A program made the position numbers and the translations under genes. Shown here in pieces: positions 10,911 through 27,430 of a DNA stretch of 64,000 bases. Origin of the DNA: Ziziphus jujuba (Eukaryota > Streptophyta > Magnoliopsida > Rosales > Rhamnaceae); assembly GCF_031755915.1 (NCBI RefSeq), contig NC_083383.1, positions 32,591,501-32,655,500 of the forward strand, read 5' to 3'. Position 1 is the stretch's first letter, and each line of letters starts with the position of its first letter. Under the pieces are notes generated by a model. It was given only the letters and a program-made list of their open reading frames with translations. It made no database searches and was not told where the DNA came from.

Positions 10911-12233
10911 TTAATTCCTATACTGCCATAATTCATCCGTGTTCCACATGCTACCTAAAAAATCCCTATCATTCCAACTGTTATGTTCAACATGGTAATC
11001 TCCTGGAGGATTTTCAAACATCCCGGATGCTGATAAACTTGCATCATTGTAGATATCAATGGAGGAGCCATTGCTGACATTTGAGCAGCTCTTTCCCAAT
11101 GTGTTGTGGTTCATTGATTCTGAAGAGTCTATGCATGAAATAGTGCAATTTTCCCAATCTGAAATCTGCTCCTGAATGTTCAAACCATTTATGTGTCCGT
11201 CCGCATTTAGATGATCTCCCTGAACAGAGATTTGTGGCGGTGGACATATTTGTGCCGCATCTGCTGATGCAGAATATTAGGAAGTAGCATTGTCAAGAGA
11301 CAGGAATTTCTGAGTTTTGGATTGGCAATGATGATGATGATGATGATGATTCTTCTATCTTTTGAAGCAACCTTGGTATCCAAAAGTACCTAATGATGTC
11401 TTGAAATGCTGTGCTTTTGCTGTCAATCTTAAGATGCTTAGCTTGTTTCTGAACTCTTGTCCTCCAATAGTTCTTGATTTCATTGTCCGTCCTCCCAGGT
11501 AAGTACTTTGCAATTTTCGACCACCTATAATGCACAAATGGATGAAGTTAAAGACCTTTTGATGCATAGTTTTCATCAATACCGTGTGCAAAGTCATTTT
11601 TGTCAAATAAGAAGTTCCAATAATTCTGGTAGCCAAAGTTTTGGAAAAATGACGCAAAGAAATTAACAAAATTCACGTATTCTCATTCAATGCATGGTCG
11701 TTTCTAGAGAACTCTCAGAAATACAAACTTGTTTAGTTATGAAAAGCTATAATATGGTAACAAGTTGCGGACATAAAAACTCAATGTCAGTTACAAGTTA
11801 TGATTATTGATAAGGGGACATATATATATATATATATATATATGTATATGTATGCACCTGTTGCCCCACTTTGAATGGAGATCAAGAATCAAGAGCTGCT
11901 CCCCTAGAGTAAGATTTCCGCGCTTGACATCATGTTTCAGAGAATTCAACCATCTCAATCTGCAACTCTTGCCAGTTCTTCTTAGCCGTGAAACAAAAGG
12001 AAACCAATACAGGAAAGTTAATGTTGGAATCATAATAACGTTCTGCTAATATAACCAACTTGCAGATAAGTTTTGTGATTACGAGAACGTTTTGCTAGCA
12101 AGTTCCATCTTCCTTCACCATGGTGAGCTATGTAATGAATCAGGAGAGTGTCTTCTTCAATTGTCCAGGGCCCTCTCCTAAGCTCATTATCATCTTCACT
12201 GCAACTGGTTGTGCTTTTACTACTAGCAGACAT
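10911..12233 (-). pseudogene. R2R3-MYB factor, MYB62/MYB116-like, probably inactivated
   Basis: Three exons are laid out as in typical R2R3-MYB genes. Exon 1 is 12233-12083 ([30 protein letters not shown]). Exon 2 is 11987-11858, exactly 130 bp ([11 protein letters not shown]...HSKWGNR). Exon 3 runs from 11524 ([20 protein letters not shown]). After the repeats, [11 protein letters not shown] and [15 protein letters not shown] point to the MYB62/116 (subgroup 20) group, as does the C-terminal MWNTDELWQYR ending at 10911. Lesions: the intron 1 acceptor reads TTTCAC instead of an AG; the frame stops at 11293 after a Ser-coding ATG/GAT microsatellite; and the rest of the C-terminus is in the next frame, preceded by an in-frame TAA near 11278. 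Two conserved residues also differ (LNSLKHD where relatives have LNYLKPD). A gene that uses another acceptor and ends early at 11293 cannot be excluded. Confidence 0.75.
11333..11351 (+). repeat. (ATG)n/(GAT)n microsatellite in MYB exon 3
   Basis: About six GAT units that encode the poly-Ser run just before the MYB frame is lost. Confidence 0.85.
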
Positions 12234-12341
12234 GGAAAACTTTCACTGAGTAATACCCACAAACACACCATACGCATAAAAAGGAAGGGGCTTTGTGTGG
12301 TCTTCAGTCTGAAGTGGAGCAAAATTACACAGCCAGGCCAT

Positions 12342-12352
12342 CTTTATATAAA
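12342..12352 (-). promoter_or_regulatory. TATA-box-like site of the MYB gene
   Basis: TTTATATAAA lies about 110 bp upstream of the MYB ATG at 12233, the right place for a plant core promoter. Position and sequence only; not tested. Confidence 0.45.
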
Positions 12353-12379
12353 GGAAGTTGAAAGCTTGACCGGATAGTG

Positions 12380-13668
12380 GGTCATATATAAACCATTAAC
12401 TTGTCAAAAGAAGTAACTCTTAGAAGTAAAATTCCATATGGAACTTCCACCGATTTTCCATGGAGTCTATTAAATTGATTAAGAAAAGAAAATAAAAAGA
12501 CCAAAAAAAAAATATCACTGAAAGAAGCCTCTTAATGATTTTACAATTCAAGAATCTCACTTAACTCCTATAGACTAGAGTCTCCTAAGAAAATACCCAA
12601 ATGGCCCTACTCATAACCATTTAATTTTCTTGGTCAGAGCAAGACCCAAACAGATTGTTCCATTAACACCCATCAAAGAAAAAAAAAAAAAAAAAAAAGA
12701 TAAAATTATCAATCCAACAGTTCCAATACCAAACAGTTTCTGATTGTTTTTTCTTTTCACAAGAATTACTTAATATACTGTTCTAGTAATTGTGGGTCTT
12801 GCTCAATGAATAGTTCCATGATTGTATGTGTAATAATTACCCTGTCTGGGAATGAAAGAAAATGAATTCCAGGACAATAAAATAAGAAATGATTATATTT
12901 CCAGTGCTTAGAAATTTCCTTGACCGTCTGGCCCGGTTTCGGTCCAATCTGATCTCTTTCTCTCAATAGTATAGAGGCATCAGTCGACTCTGTGGATTCT
13001 GTTTATTCCCTTTCTTCCAAATCTCGATCCTTTCGTCAAATCATGTCTACACCGTCCAGTGATGTAAAGATTGGGCGTGGGAGAGGTGAATTCGACGAAA
13101 GAAACTCTCCGGGCCGATCATCTTTCTCTAAATCACATATAAAATAATATTGGCAAAAAACAAAAAAACAAATAGACGTGATTGACTGAACAAAATATAA
13201 TTCTGATTATATATCATAATGTACCTTACAAATGAGTCTAAGAACTTGTATATTTAAAATTCAATTGCAATCTACATAACCACCATGCATGTATAAAAGA
13301 AAAAACCAGTAGGATAAAAGGAGTGCATTAAAAAAATTCTAAAAATACCTTTATTCGTATATAATACGTTTTATTCAATATGAACAAAACCTAAAAATGT
13401 CCCATCGAAAAAACAAATTAATTAAGAAAAATCTAAAAGCAATATTATCTTCCAAAGTCAACCATGCATATACGCCCAAAAAAAAAAAAAAAAAAAAAAA
13501 ACGCAATCAAAACTCTCCACGTTCGAATCCAAATCCAAAACAAGTTGAACCATCTTCTCCTCCACCACCACCACCACCACCACCACCAACAATAAGACCA
13601 TGATCTCCATCAAACCCACCATGATTAGTAACACTACCAGCTCCATGAAAACCCGAAACCGCCAGAGG
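12380..13668. other. Intergenic between MYB and MADS genes
   Basis: No gene seen. It holds A runs (12675, 13480), a CCA-rich patch at 13560-13590, and the second, rearranged copy (13163-13390) of sequence found at 10453-10568. Confidence 0.6.
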
Positions 13669-14274
13669 CTAAGCCAAAACAGCATCGTTTGAAGCAGCAC
13701 TACAACTCTTCATCAACTCTTCAGTCCTATTCACAACCTCCCTTCTCATCTCCTTCAAAGCAGCCATGAACTGCTCCAACTCCTCCAACCTCATCCCATC
13801 AACCATCTCTTCCTCCCACCAAAGCCTCTCACTCCACGCCACCTTCTTTTCTTCAGCCGCAAGTTTCACCTCTTCCGCTCTCTTCTTCTCTACCTCCAGC
13901 TCTTTCATGGCTTCTCTATACTCCCTGTTGAACTCTCCCACCGGCACCAACGCTCTTCCGGCAGCGGCAGCGGCGGCCGAAGCCATGGCCGCTGCCGCCG
14001 CCTCTGAGGAATTAGAAGTGTTAGTGTTACTACTAGTGGTGCTGTAAATGTAGCGGTGAATTACGGCCTCGGGGCTCGGGTGGCCGAAGCAGAAGACCTT
14101 GCTGTTGGGAGAGAAGACGATGGCGGCGACCTCGGCGCCGCAGAGGACGCTGAGCTCGCCAGCTTTGTTGAAAAGACCCACACGGCGCTTCGAGAAGGTG
14201 ACTTGTTTGTTGCTCTTGTTTTCAAGCTTCTTGATTTCGATCTTCTGGCGGCCTTGGGTTTTTTTGGTGGCCAT
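13669..14274 (-). CDS. Type I MADS-box factor, M-alpha group (AGL62-like)
   Basis: A single-exon ORF of 201 aa. The MADS domain occupies about residues 8-65: [20 protein letters not shown], then [23 protein letters not shown] and [16 protein letters not shown]. The GRQKIEI start and the [10 protein letters not shown] end are the signature of the M-alpha class that includes AGL61/62/28. There is no K domain, as expected for type I. After an Ala-rich stretch, an acidic/basic segment ([13 protein letters not shown]...) has coiled-coil character. Members of this group act in female gametophyte and endosperm development, often as partners of M-gamma proteins. An M-gamma gene is present at 60653-61216. 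The hAT-like element at 14712-15827 starts about 440 bp upstream of the ATG and may sit in its promoter. Confidence 0.9.
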   Translation of the reverse strand: MATKKTQGRQKIEIKKLENKSNKQVTFSKRRVGLFNKAGELSVLCGAEVAAIVFSPNSKVFCFGHPSPEAVIHRYIYSTTSSNTNTSNSSEAAAAAMASAAAAAAGRALVPVGEFNREYREAMKELEVEKKRAEEVKLAAEEKKVAWSERLWWEEEMVDGMRLEELEQFMAALKEMRREVVNRTEELMKSCSAASNDAVLA

Positions 14275-14711
14275 GGTGGAAGAAAGAATAGGAAAGGAAA
14301 GAGATGGATAGGTTTTTGGGAAATTCTTTTTGAATGAAGAAGAAGAAGAAAGTGGTAAAAAGAGAAAGTGAAAGATATGGAAATCAAGGATTTTATAAAG
14401 AAAAAGATGGGGTTTATAAGATTTGATTGAATATATAATTATATTATATAAGTATATTACATTGTATTCATATTTGGAAAGTTTGATCAGAAAATAAAAT
14501 GTTGGTTTGACGAAAAAATTACTTCCATATATATATATATATGTATTGTATTTTATCCCTTAATTTTCTGATAATTTAATTTTCACTGATTAATTATTAA
14601 TTTTTGGGGTCTAAAAGTTTTGAACTTTTTATAATATGAAAGTTTGCTTTGTTTTTCTTTTTTTTTTTTTCTTTTTTTCGTGTGATTTCGACAATATCTC
14701 CTAGTCGACCC

Positions 14712-15033
14712 TAGGGTTGGGCAAAATCCAATCCAACCCGTTCAACCCGTCCAATCCAATCCATTTTTAACGGTTTGGATTGGATTTTTATATCAATTGG
14801 ATTGGATTGGGTTCAAAATATTATAAATTGTATAGATTGGATTTGTTATGGATTGGAAATATAAATCCAATCCAATCCAATCCAATCCAAATAATATATT
14901 ATATAACTAAAAAATTATATATTTTTTATTTTTTTCATTTTTATATATTAATTTTAGTATATATATATATATATATTTTTTTTTTATATATTAATTTTTA
15001 AATTTTTTTTCATTTTTATATATTGATTTTTAA

Positions 15034-15064
<31 letters not shown>

Positions 15065-15170
15065 TTCTTTTACATTCTTATATCTCAAATTCCAAATCAA
15101 ATTGTAAATTATAATCCTAAACTAAACATTTACCTTTATTACCGCCTGCCACCAGTCCATCACTATCACC

Positions 15171-15204
<34 letters not shown>

Positions 15205-15827
15205 ACATTCCCATCATATATATATATATATATATATGTTTAAATATAATTTATTGCTAATTTTATTGTTTTGATCTTTGTAGAGCTTACAGAATCAACT
15301 AAAATTAGTGAATCTGTCAACGTTGATTGACTTATGATTTACCAAAATTTTAAGGTTAAAAAAAAAAGGAATTATGCATTGATTCTTGAGTGAATGAATT
15401 TTGACGAATGTATTATTTTACATTATTTGTTCTAACAATTTTAATTTGATTTTATAGGAGTGAGATGATAGACATTAATGTTTGCTATTTAAAAAGTGCA
15501 TGATGTGTATCATTTGCTATATTTTCTTCTTTATTTTCCTTTGTAGACTATGTTGTATTATTCTAATTGTATTTTATGTTGGATAATTATAATTTATTAT
15601 TTATATTTTAAATTTGGAAAATTTTTTGTTTGTATTATATATTTATAAATTAGTAAGTTTTAAACCGATCAACCAATCCAAACCAAACCGATCATAAATG
15701 GTTTGGTTTGGTTTGGATTTAACGTTTTAATGATTTGGTTTGTATTGTAAATTAGAAAAACCGATATGTATGGATTGGATTGTATTTCGGTCCAAAACCA
15801 AACCAACCCAATCCATGCCCACCCCTA
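14712..15827. mobile_element. Non-autonomous hAT-like DNA transposon
   Basis: The left end reads TAGGGTTGGGCA and the right end TGCCCACCCCTA, imperfect terminal inverted repeats of the common plant hAT type. Both sides carry the same 8-bp target duplication GTCGACCC (14704-14711 and 15828-15835), which is diagnostic for hAT. The subterminal regions are packed with ATTGG/CCAAT units (near 14740-14890 and 15660-15810). The centre is (AT)n-rich and has no transposase ORF. Confidence 0.9.
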
Positions 15828-15879
15828 GTCGACCCCATTAATCCCACCACGCTCTGCTGCAGACGCCGCCCAAGAAGAT

Positions 15880-16540
15880 GACTTTCGTTGTCCTGCATGG
15901 TTTGTAATCACTTATGCAATCGCTCTGTGTGCACTATAAGTTTCATATATTTTAGGTGTCTCAATATTCCGTGGACCTTCAGTTTCCATCGAATCTATGT
16001 CATTCACCGTAGTGGATATGGCCTCCTTTGACAATAAGGTAACCTCCAACTTGGAGGTTGTTTTTTTGATTGATAACAATGGCTGTGGCAACACTACATA
16101 CCATCATATAGATATTAAAAGGTTTACCATCTGGATCGGGTAGGAGGACATTATATGCCACAGTCAAAGCGGAACCCCTTTCAATTTCAATCTACGTGGA
16201 CAAGGGAAAACCGGGGTTCACGGTCAAATGGATGGCATGGTTGTCGTGGTGGACGGCTATCAGGGAACACGCATATCATGAGAAAGATGGAGTTTCATAC
16301 CTGAGGTTGGAATTTTCGGGTTTTGTAAGGACACTGTACAATTGGTTGTTTGGTGGTACACATATCATAGCAGCCTGCAATGAGCTCAAAGTGGTGTTTC
16401 CATGGAATCAAACACGAACGATCGAGTTTCAACCGCCCGAGATATGTTATGATGATGGAGATTTTAATACTTTAATACGACCGCTTGTGCTGATGATGTT
16501 ATTCATAGTTTTAGTAGTATCTTGTTTTTTGTTTTCTTAG
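15880..16540 (+). pseudogene. LEA-2 / NDR1-HIN1-like protein gene, broken
   Basis: Plus-strand reading gives a membrane-anchor segment (PAWFVITYAIALCAL, then TAA, then VSYILGVSIFRGPSVSIES). Next comes a LEA-2 style sandwich start (MSFTVVDMAS...VTSNLEVVFLIDNN...YHHIDIKRFTIWIG). After a frame change near 16137-16150 the end continues as YATVKAEPLSISIYVDKGKP through CNELKVVFP and a hydrophobic tail. The order matches NHL proteins: TM helix, then an extracellular LEA-2 fold with a late Cys. The stop inside the TM segment and the frame change mean it should not make a full protein unless unseen introns remove them. The family assignment rests on pattern only. A 114-codon ORF at 16196-16540 is the longest surviving piece. 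Confidence 0.5.
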
Positions 16541-16559
16541 GTTGTTAATCCATATTCTT

Positions 16560-18172
16560 AATAGCATTTTATTTATCAAGGGCTGATATAGAGAGGTGCT
16601 GATACATAACAATTTAACATGCCATTGAACTATTATAGAGGTATGGAGATTTGCAGTTGGGTTGCTTTTTTTATTTTTTTACCTTTCCAATGTGGGCGAA
16701 TGAATTTTTATTATTATTTTTTTTAAAGGTCTGCTTTTTTCATAATGTGTATATTGTTATGACTTAAGAGATACTATTTCATGACACAATTTTCCACATC
16801 AAAGTCTCCTTCAGATGATTGTAAAGAAAAATAAAACTAAATATACTACAATTAATGTCGATCTAGTCTAAGTCTAGTTGTTATATATTTATGGTCGATG
16901 CACAGCTGGGGCCATGGAGCCTCCAATGCGACATCGTAATTAGGGAACTGCAAACATGTCGGAGGTAAGAGAGATAGATCAGTTTCCCATGCATCAAAAT
17001 TCAAACAGCAACAAAAACGAAGGGTTTTTAGGTTCAATAGACTATGTAAAAGAACAATATGTAGTCATTGGACAATGTAAAATATGTCTAGACAGAAAGA
17101 TCAGATATGCAGAAGAAGAAAACAAGTTGAGATGCTTAAACAAGGATTTTATAAAATGCGAAGCATCTATTATATTTAAATTCTTTCAAATATAAGAATA
17201 TTAAGAAAAAGATATGCAAGTTCATCCATCCACTGAAAATTCTTTGTATAAGAAACGGGATCACTGGATGACGGGGTTCATGGTCTATCCAAGTGTTTAA
17301 TATCTCCCATATGATATATCATGTGTTAGAGAACTCATCCAACAAACCTATTTCAACAAAGAAGACAAAAGCTTTTAAATGACACTGTAGAAGCATACAG
17401 TAGTGTCGGTCCAACACAAAATATCAAATATACAGCCAATACAACAATCAGATAGCAACCTAACCAGCAAACAACTACATAAAATAAAATTCGAAATGAA
17501 ACAGTAACAAGTTTCAACATTTTTTCTTATAGCTTTTCATAAACTACTCATTAATATTGAATGCGAGTGCTTGCCTAATGAAAGAGCATAATCTTGTGGC
17601 GTTTATCTTCGTCGCCATGCCCTTCTGTGCTCAACTTTCAAAGACACTTTCGTAAGCATCAGACTATACACTTTTCAGGGGGCAACTTAATTTTGTGATG
17701 AGTCATCCCCTTGAACTTCTGTCTAAAAATTTGAAAATGTGTATCTGCTATCCTATTGAACAATCCCAAATACACTAAATGGGGCTACTTTCTTTCTCAT
17801 AAGTCCCAACCCCGAATCAGGACTCCTTTTTTCACTTTAAAAGATTACTTCTCTGTCATATGGTTACTTTTGGTAAAATATGGCCAAGAAACGTCACCTT
17901 TTACTAACGATGATAATGAAGTAAAGGGTCAACTCTGGGGTCATACTTCTTTATACCAGCTCCATCAGATTGCAGCTCAAGGTCGAGATCATGTGTGGAA
18001 TGCAAGATTGAATCTTTATATGAAATTAATTCCAAAAGTTGATGAACTGAATAATAAAAGTTGATGAACTGAATAATTAAAAAAGCACTCGAATTTGATC
18101 AACAAATGAGCATAAGCCTTTTCCATTTCAACTTATTTTTAACATTTGGCTAATTTTTCTTCTTCATTCACA
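16560..18172. other. Intergenic downstream of the PPR gene
   Basis: Short ORFs at 16956-17195 and 17756-18064 have no recognisable domain. The second ends in a small local duplication (GTTGATGAACTGAATAAT twice, near 18040-18077). No confident feature. Confidence 0.5.
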
Positions 18173-19727
18173 TCAGAACAGCAGGTTTGCATGTGCTAAA
18201 TGCCCATAGTTGTTTAACTGCCTCCTGATTTCTTCCAGCAGTTTGTATATCTCTTTACTTTTCGGATGTGATTTGTCACCCTTCCGAAATTCATGAACAA
18301 CACCATCGAGCTCAATTGAACTACATCCAGGATTTTTCTTCATATTCTTTTCTTTCATTGCCTTTCTCAACTTCACTGCTTCCGTCCATTTATTTGCAGA
18401 GGAATATAAATTTGACATGAGCACGTATGCACCATCTCCATCTGGCTCTACCTTTACTAGTTTTTTCATCACATCTTCTCCTAGTTCAACGTTCCCATGG
18501 ATCTTACAAGCTCCCAAAAGGGCTCCCCAAACAGAGGCATCAGGCTCAATTGGCATATTTTGGATGAACTTCTCTGCCTCATCTATCAATCCTGCACGGC
18601 CTAAAAGGTCGACCATGCAGCCATAGTGTTCCATTTGAGGCTTAAGTCCGTACACAAATTCCATGTCCTTAAAATACTTCTGGGCTTCAACCACAAGGCC
18701 TGCATGACTACATGCTGCGAGAACTCCGATAAATGTTACCTCATCTGGATTTATTCCCATTCTAGGCATCTCGGAGAAGACCTCCAATGCCCTATTTGCT
18801 TCCCCATGCATGGCTAATCCAACAATGATGGCAGTGCATGAATATACATCCCTGTGTTTCATTTCTCGAAACACTTTATAAGCTTCTTTTATGCTTCCAC
18901 ATTTGGCATACATGTCAACGAGAGCATTCCCTATAAACCCATCTGCCTCAATCTGATTTTTATCTATATATGCATGAATCCACTTTCCCAACTCAAGAAC
19001 ACCAAGATTTGCGCACGAATTCAAAACACCAACTAAAGTAAAATCATCTGGTTCAAGGCCTGTTTTCTGCATTTTCCGAAACATATTTAATGCCTTCTTG
19101 AATTCCCCTTGATGAGCCAGCCCTGATATCAAGGAATTCCAAGAAACAACATTTCTTACAGGCATACCGTCGAACAACTCACGTGCGGAAGCAGCATCTC
19201 CACACTTGAGATACATATCGATCAACGCATTGCCCACGAAGACGTCAGAGCTCACCCCATTATCACGAATATAGCCATGGAGTTTCCTGCCCAAGCTCAA
19301 GTCTCCGAGCTTAGAGCAAGCCGAGAGAACAATGACCACCGTTTTCTCATCAGCTTTCGCTTTGGCTTTGCACATCTCAAAGAAAGCCATAACGCCCAGT
19401 GTTGGAAAACCCATCTTGACGTAACACTGAATGAGTATAGTCCACGAGACCACGTCCAGGTTACAGGGTTCGGCAAACAAAGCTTCCACAGCATCGACAA
19501 GCCCACAAACGGCATAGAGCCTCATGAGCGTGTTCTTGACGTAGGCATTGGAGAGGAGCAACCCAGTCTTGATGGAATACGCGTGAATCTGCACGCCTTC
19601 TTTGAGCGCGTGAGACTGGGCACACGCCTTGAGGACGTAAGGTACAGTGTAGTTATTTGGAAGGACACCGTTCAGAAGCATCTCGCGAAACAGCAACAGG
19701 GCAGCCAGAGAATTACGGCGACTGCCA

Positions 19728-19772
<45 letters not shown>

Positions 19773-20053
19773 TTATTGGAAGAAAGGTTCCGAACGACGG
19801 CGTTGCAAAGGTCGAGGCAGAGTCGTGGGTTGTCCAATTGGTTTAAGATATGGCACACGTGGATAGAAGAAACGACGACGTCGGGTTTGGGACCTTGGGA
19901 GGGAGAGAAGAGGAGTAGCGGTTGGGTTGCGAGAGGAAGAAGCCGAGTTTTGACGACGTAGGCATGGATTTGCTGGAGATGTCTTACGGAACTCGCGGGT
20001 TCGGGGGATCCGAATCCGAGTCTGCCCGGTATAAGGCGCTCTTGGGAGTTCAT
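18173..20053 (-). CDS. Pentatricopeptide repeat protein, PLS class, E/E+ type
   Basis: A single-exon ORF of 626 aa. From about residue 115 it is a continuous run of P, L and S type PPR units. Examples are NNYTVPYVLKACAQSHALKEG, VVSWTILIQCYVKMG, VFVGNALIDMYLKCGDAASA, VVSWNSLISGLAHQGEFKKA and DDFTLVGVLNSCANLGVLEL. The C-terminus has the E domain (ASVWGALLGACKIHGNVELG) and E+ end (GDKSHPKSKEIYKLLEEI) and stops without a DYW deaminase domain. Such proteins bind specific organellar RNAs, mostly for C-to-U editing, and recruit a DYW-type deaminase in trans. Near residue 95 a Ser run encoded by a CTG/CAG microsatellite interrupts the N-terminal region. No clear targeting peptide is visible. Divergent with SEC23, 514 bp between the ATGs. 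Confidence 0.93.
19729..19770 (+). repeat. (CTG)n trinucleotide repeat in the PPR gene
   Basis: About 13-14 CTG/GCT units, coding for serine (AGC) in the PPR protein on the minus strand. Plus-strand ORFs here are shadows. Confidence 0.95.
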
Positions 20054-20367
20054 TTTATGTAATGTATGTGCAAATTAGGAAGACGTACGGAGTGTAACTA
20101 GTAACCACCACCAGGGACTGTGATCGTCTTCCTCGCGAGATTATATGATAAAGTGAAAACTCGAACCACTTATGCACCGCCACATGGCTATGGAAATTGG
20201 GACCTACTACTTATGAAAACAATAGTGGATTGGTTTACTGGGCTGGTAATCATTTAAATGAGGCCCAATAGGCCTGATAGTGGAAGAAGCTGAGCCCATT
20301 CGCATCTGTCGTCCGTTCTAACTCGTAGCGGCTGGCGGGGAAGAAGAAGAAGAAGAAGAAGAAGAGA

Positions 20368-20409
<42 letters not shown>

Positions 20410-20567
20410 TAGGGTAGGGCAGTGGTGGCTGGGAGTTTGGGAATTGGGATCACTTTCCGGTTTTGCTCTTCACAATCAAACCGTCGATCTTTCTCTCTCT
20501 ATCTGCCGTACGAGAAAATCCCGAAAACCAACCGAGCGAAGAATTTTCAAGCAAAAATTAAATACAA
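20054..20567. promoter_or_regulatory. Shared upstream region of the PPR and SEC23 genes
   Basis: 514 bp separate the two divergent start codons. It contains a (GAA)n run at about 20339-20364 and a (GA)n run at about 20370-20406, which would lie in or near the SEC23 5' UTR. I see no clear TATA box. The region must hold both core promoters, so coordinated expression is possible but not shown. Confidence 0.6.
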
Positions 20568-26567
<6,000 letters not shown>

Positions 26568-27430
26568 TTTACAAATACACAGACAGGACATTATCTCCTC
26601 CCTCAGTTTTGTAAAATTTTTATTTTTATTTTTTAAATTGCGTGTATAGTAAAATGCATACATCTAGATTTTCTAGCTTTATTTTGTTTTCGGCTCTATA
26701 ATATGCAAAAGCATGTAGTGCCTTTTCCTTTTTATGGAAAAATACATATTGAGTTCACATGAATCCATCAAATTAGCATCTCAACTTGCCTTTCCACCAA
26801 GGTACCTAATTATCCTTTTATTTATTTATTTATTTATTTTTTCCCCCTTCTTCTTCTTCTTCTCTTTTAGGGGCATTGATTCCCTACTGGTGTGGATTGG
26901 ATTGAGTTGAGTGAATTTGTCCAAAAAATAATAATAAAATGAACTCTAAGAATTGTTGAATTTTTGTTTCTTATTTTTTACTATTACTAATCACACCCGA
27001 AAGCAAAAATACGAAAGATAAGGATTCTTTTTTTTTTTGGTTTGGCCTTACGACAAAGAAAATAATTATTGTATTTGTTTCGGCAGGTCAAAGTCCCTGA
27101 AGAAATAAAGTTTGAAAATTAAAAACTGAACCTAAAAGTGAGAAGTCGTGTATATGGTGCAATATCAATGGAGAATTAAGAAGGCAACACTTTAGTTGAA
27201 TATGAGAACAAAAATGTTTAATAGTATACATAAATGAGTATTTCCCTTGCGTTTGGTAAGAATGAAGGGAAGGAGGAAAGAAGTAATTTGATTTAATAAT
27301 TATATGCTCTTTATATTTATTGATATATATGAAGATAAAAACATAAGTATATCCTTAATTAAATTGAGATCTTAATTAATAATTAAACAAGAAAAATAAA
27401 CAGAGATCCAGGTCCAAAGAAAAAATGGTC
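26568..27430. other. Intergenic, 3' side of SEC23
   Basis: No gene seen. It holds the SEC23 3' UTR region and simple repeats (TTTA near 26815, CTT near 26850). Confidence 0.5.

Noticed and set aside
13766..14337. Plus-strand ORFs of about 93 codons at the MADS gene
   Set aside because: Antisense frames of the intact M-alpha MADS ORF.
17756..18064. 102-codon ORF downstream of the PPR gene
   Set aside because: No recognisable domain, no strong start context and a duplicated end; could be chance in unconstrained DNA.
19277..19961. Plus-strand ORFs of 189 and 77 codons with poly-Leu, poly-Cys or poly-Ala
   Set aside because: Shadows of the PPR gene through its CTG repeat.
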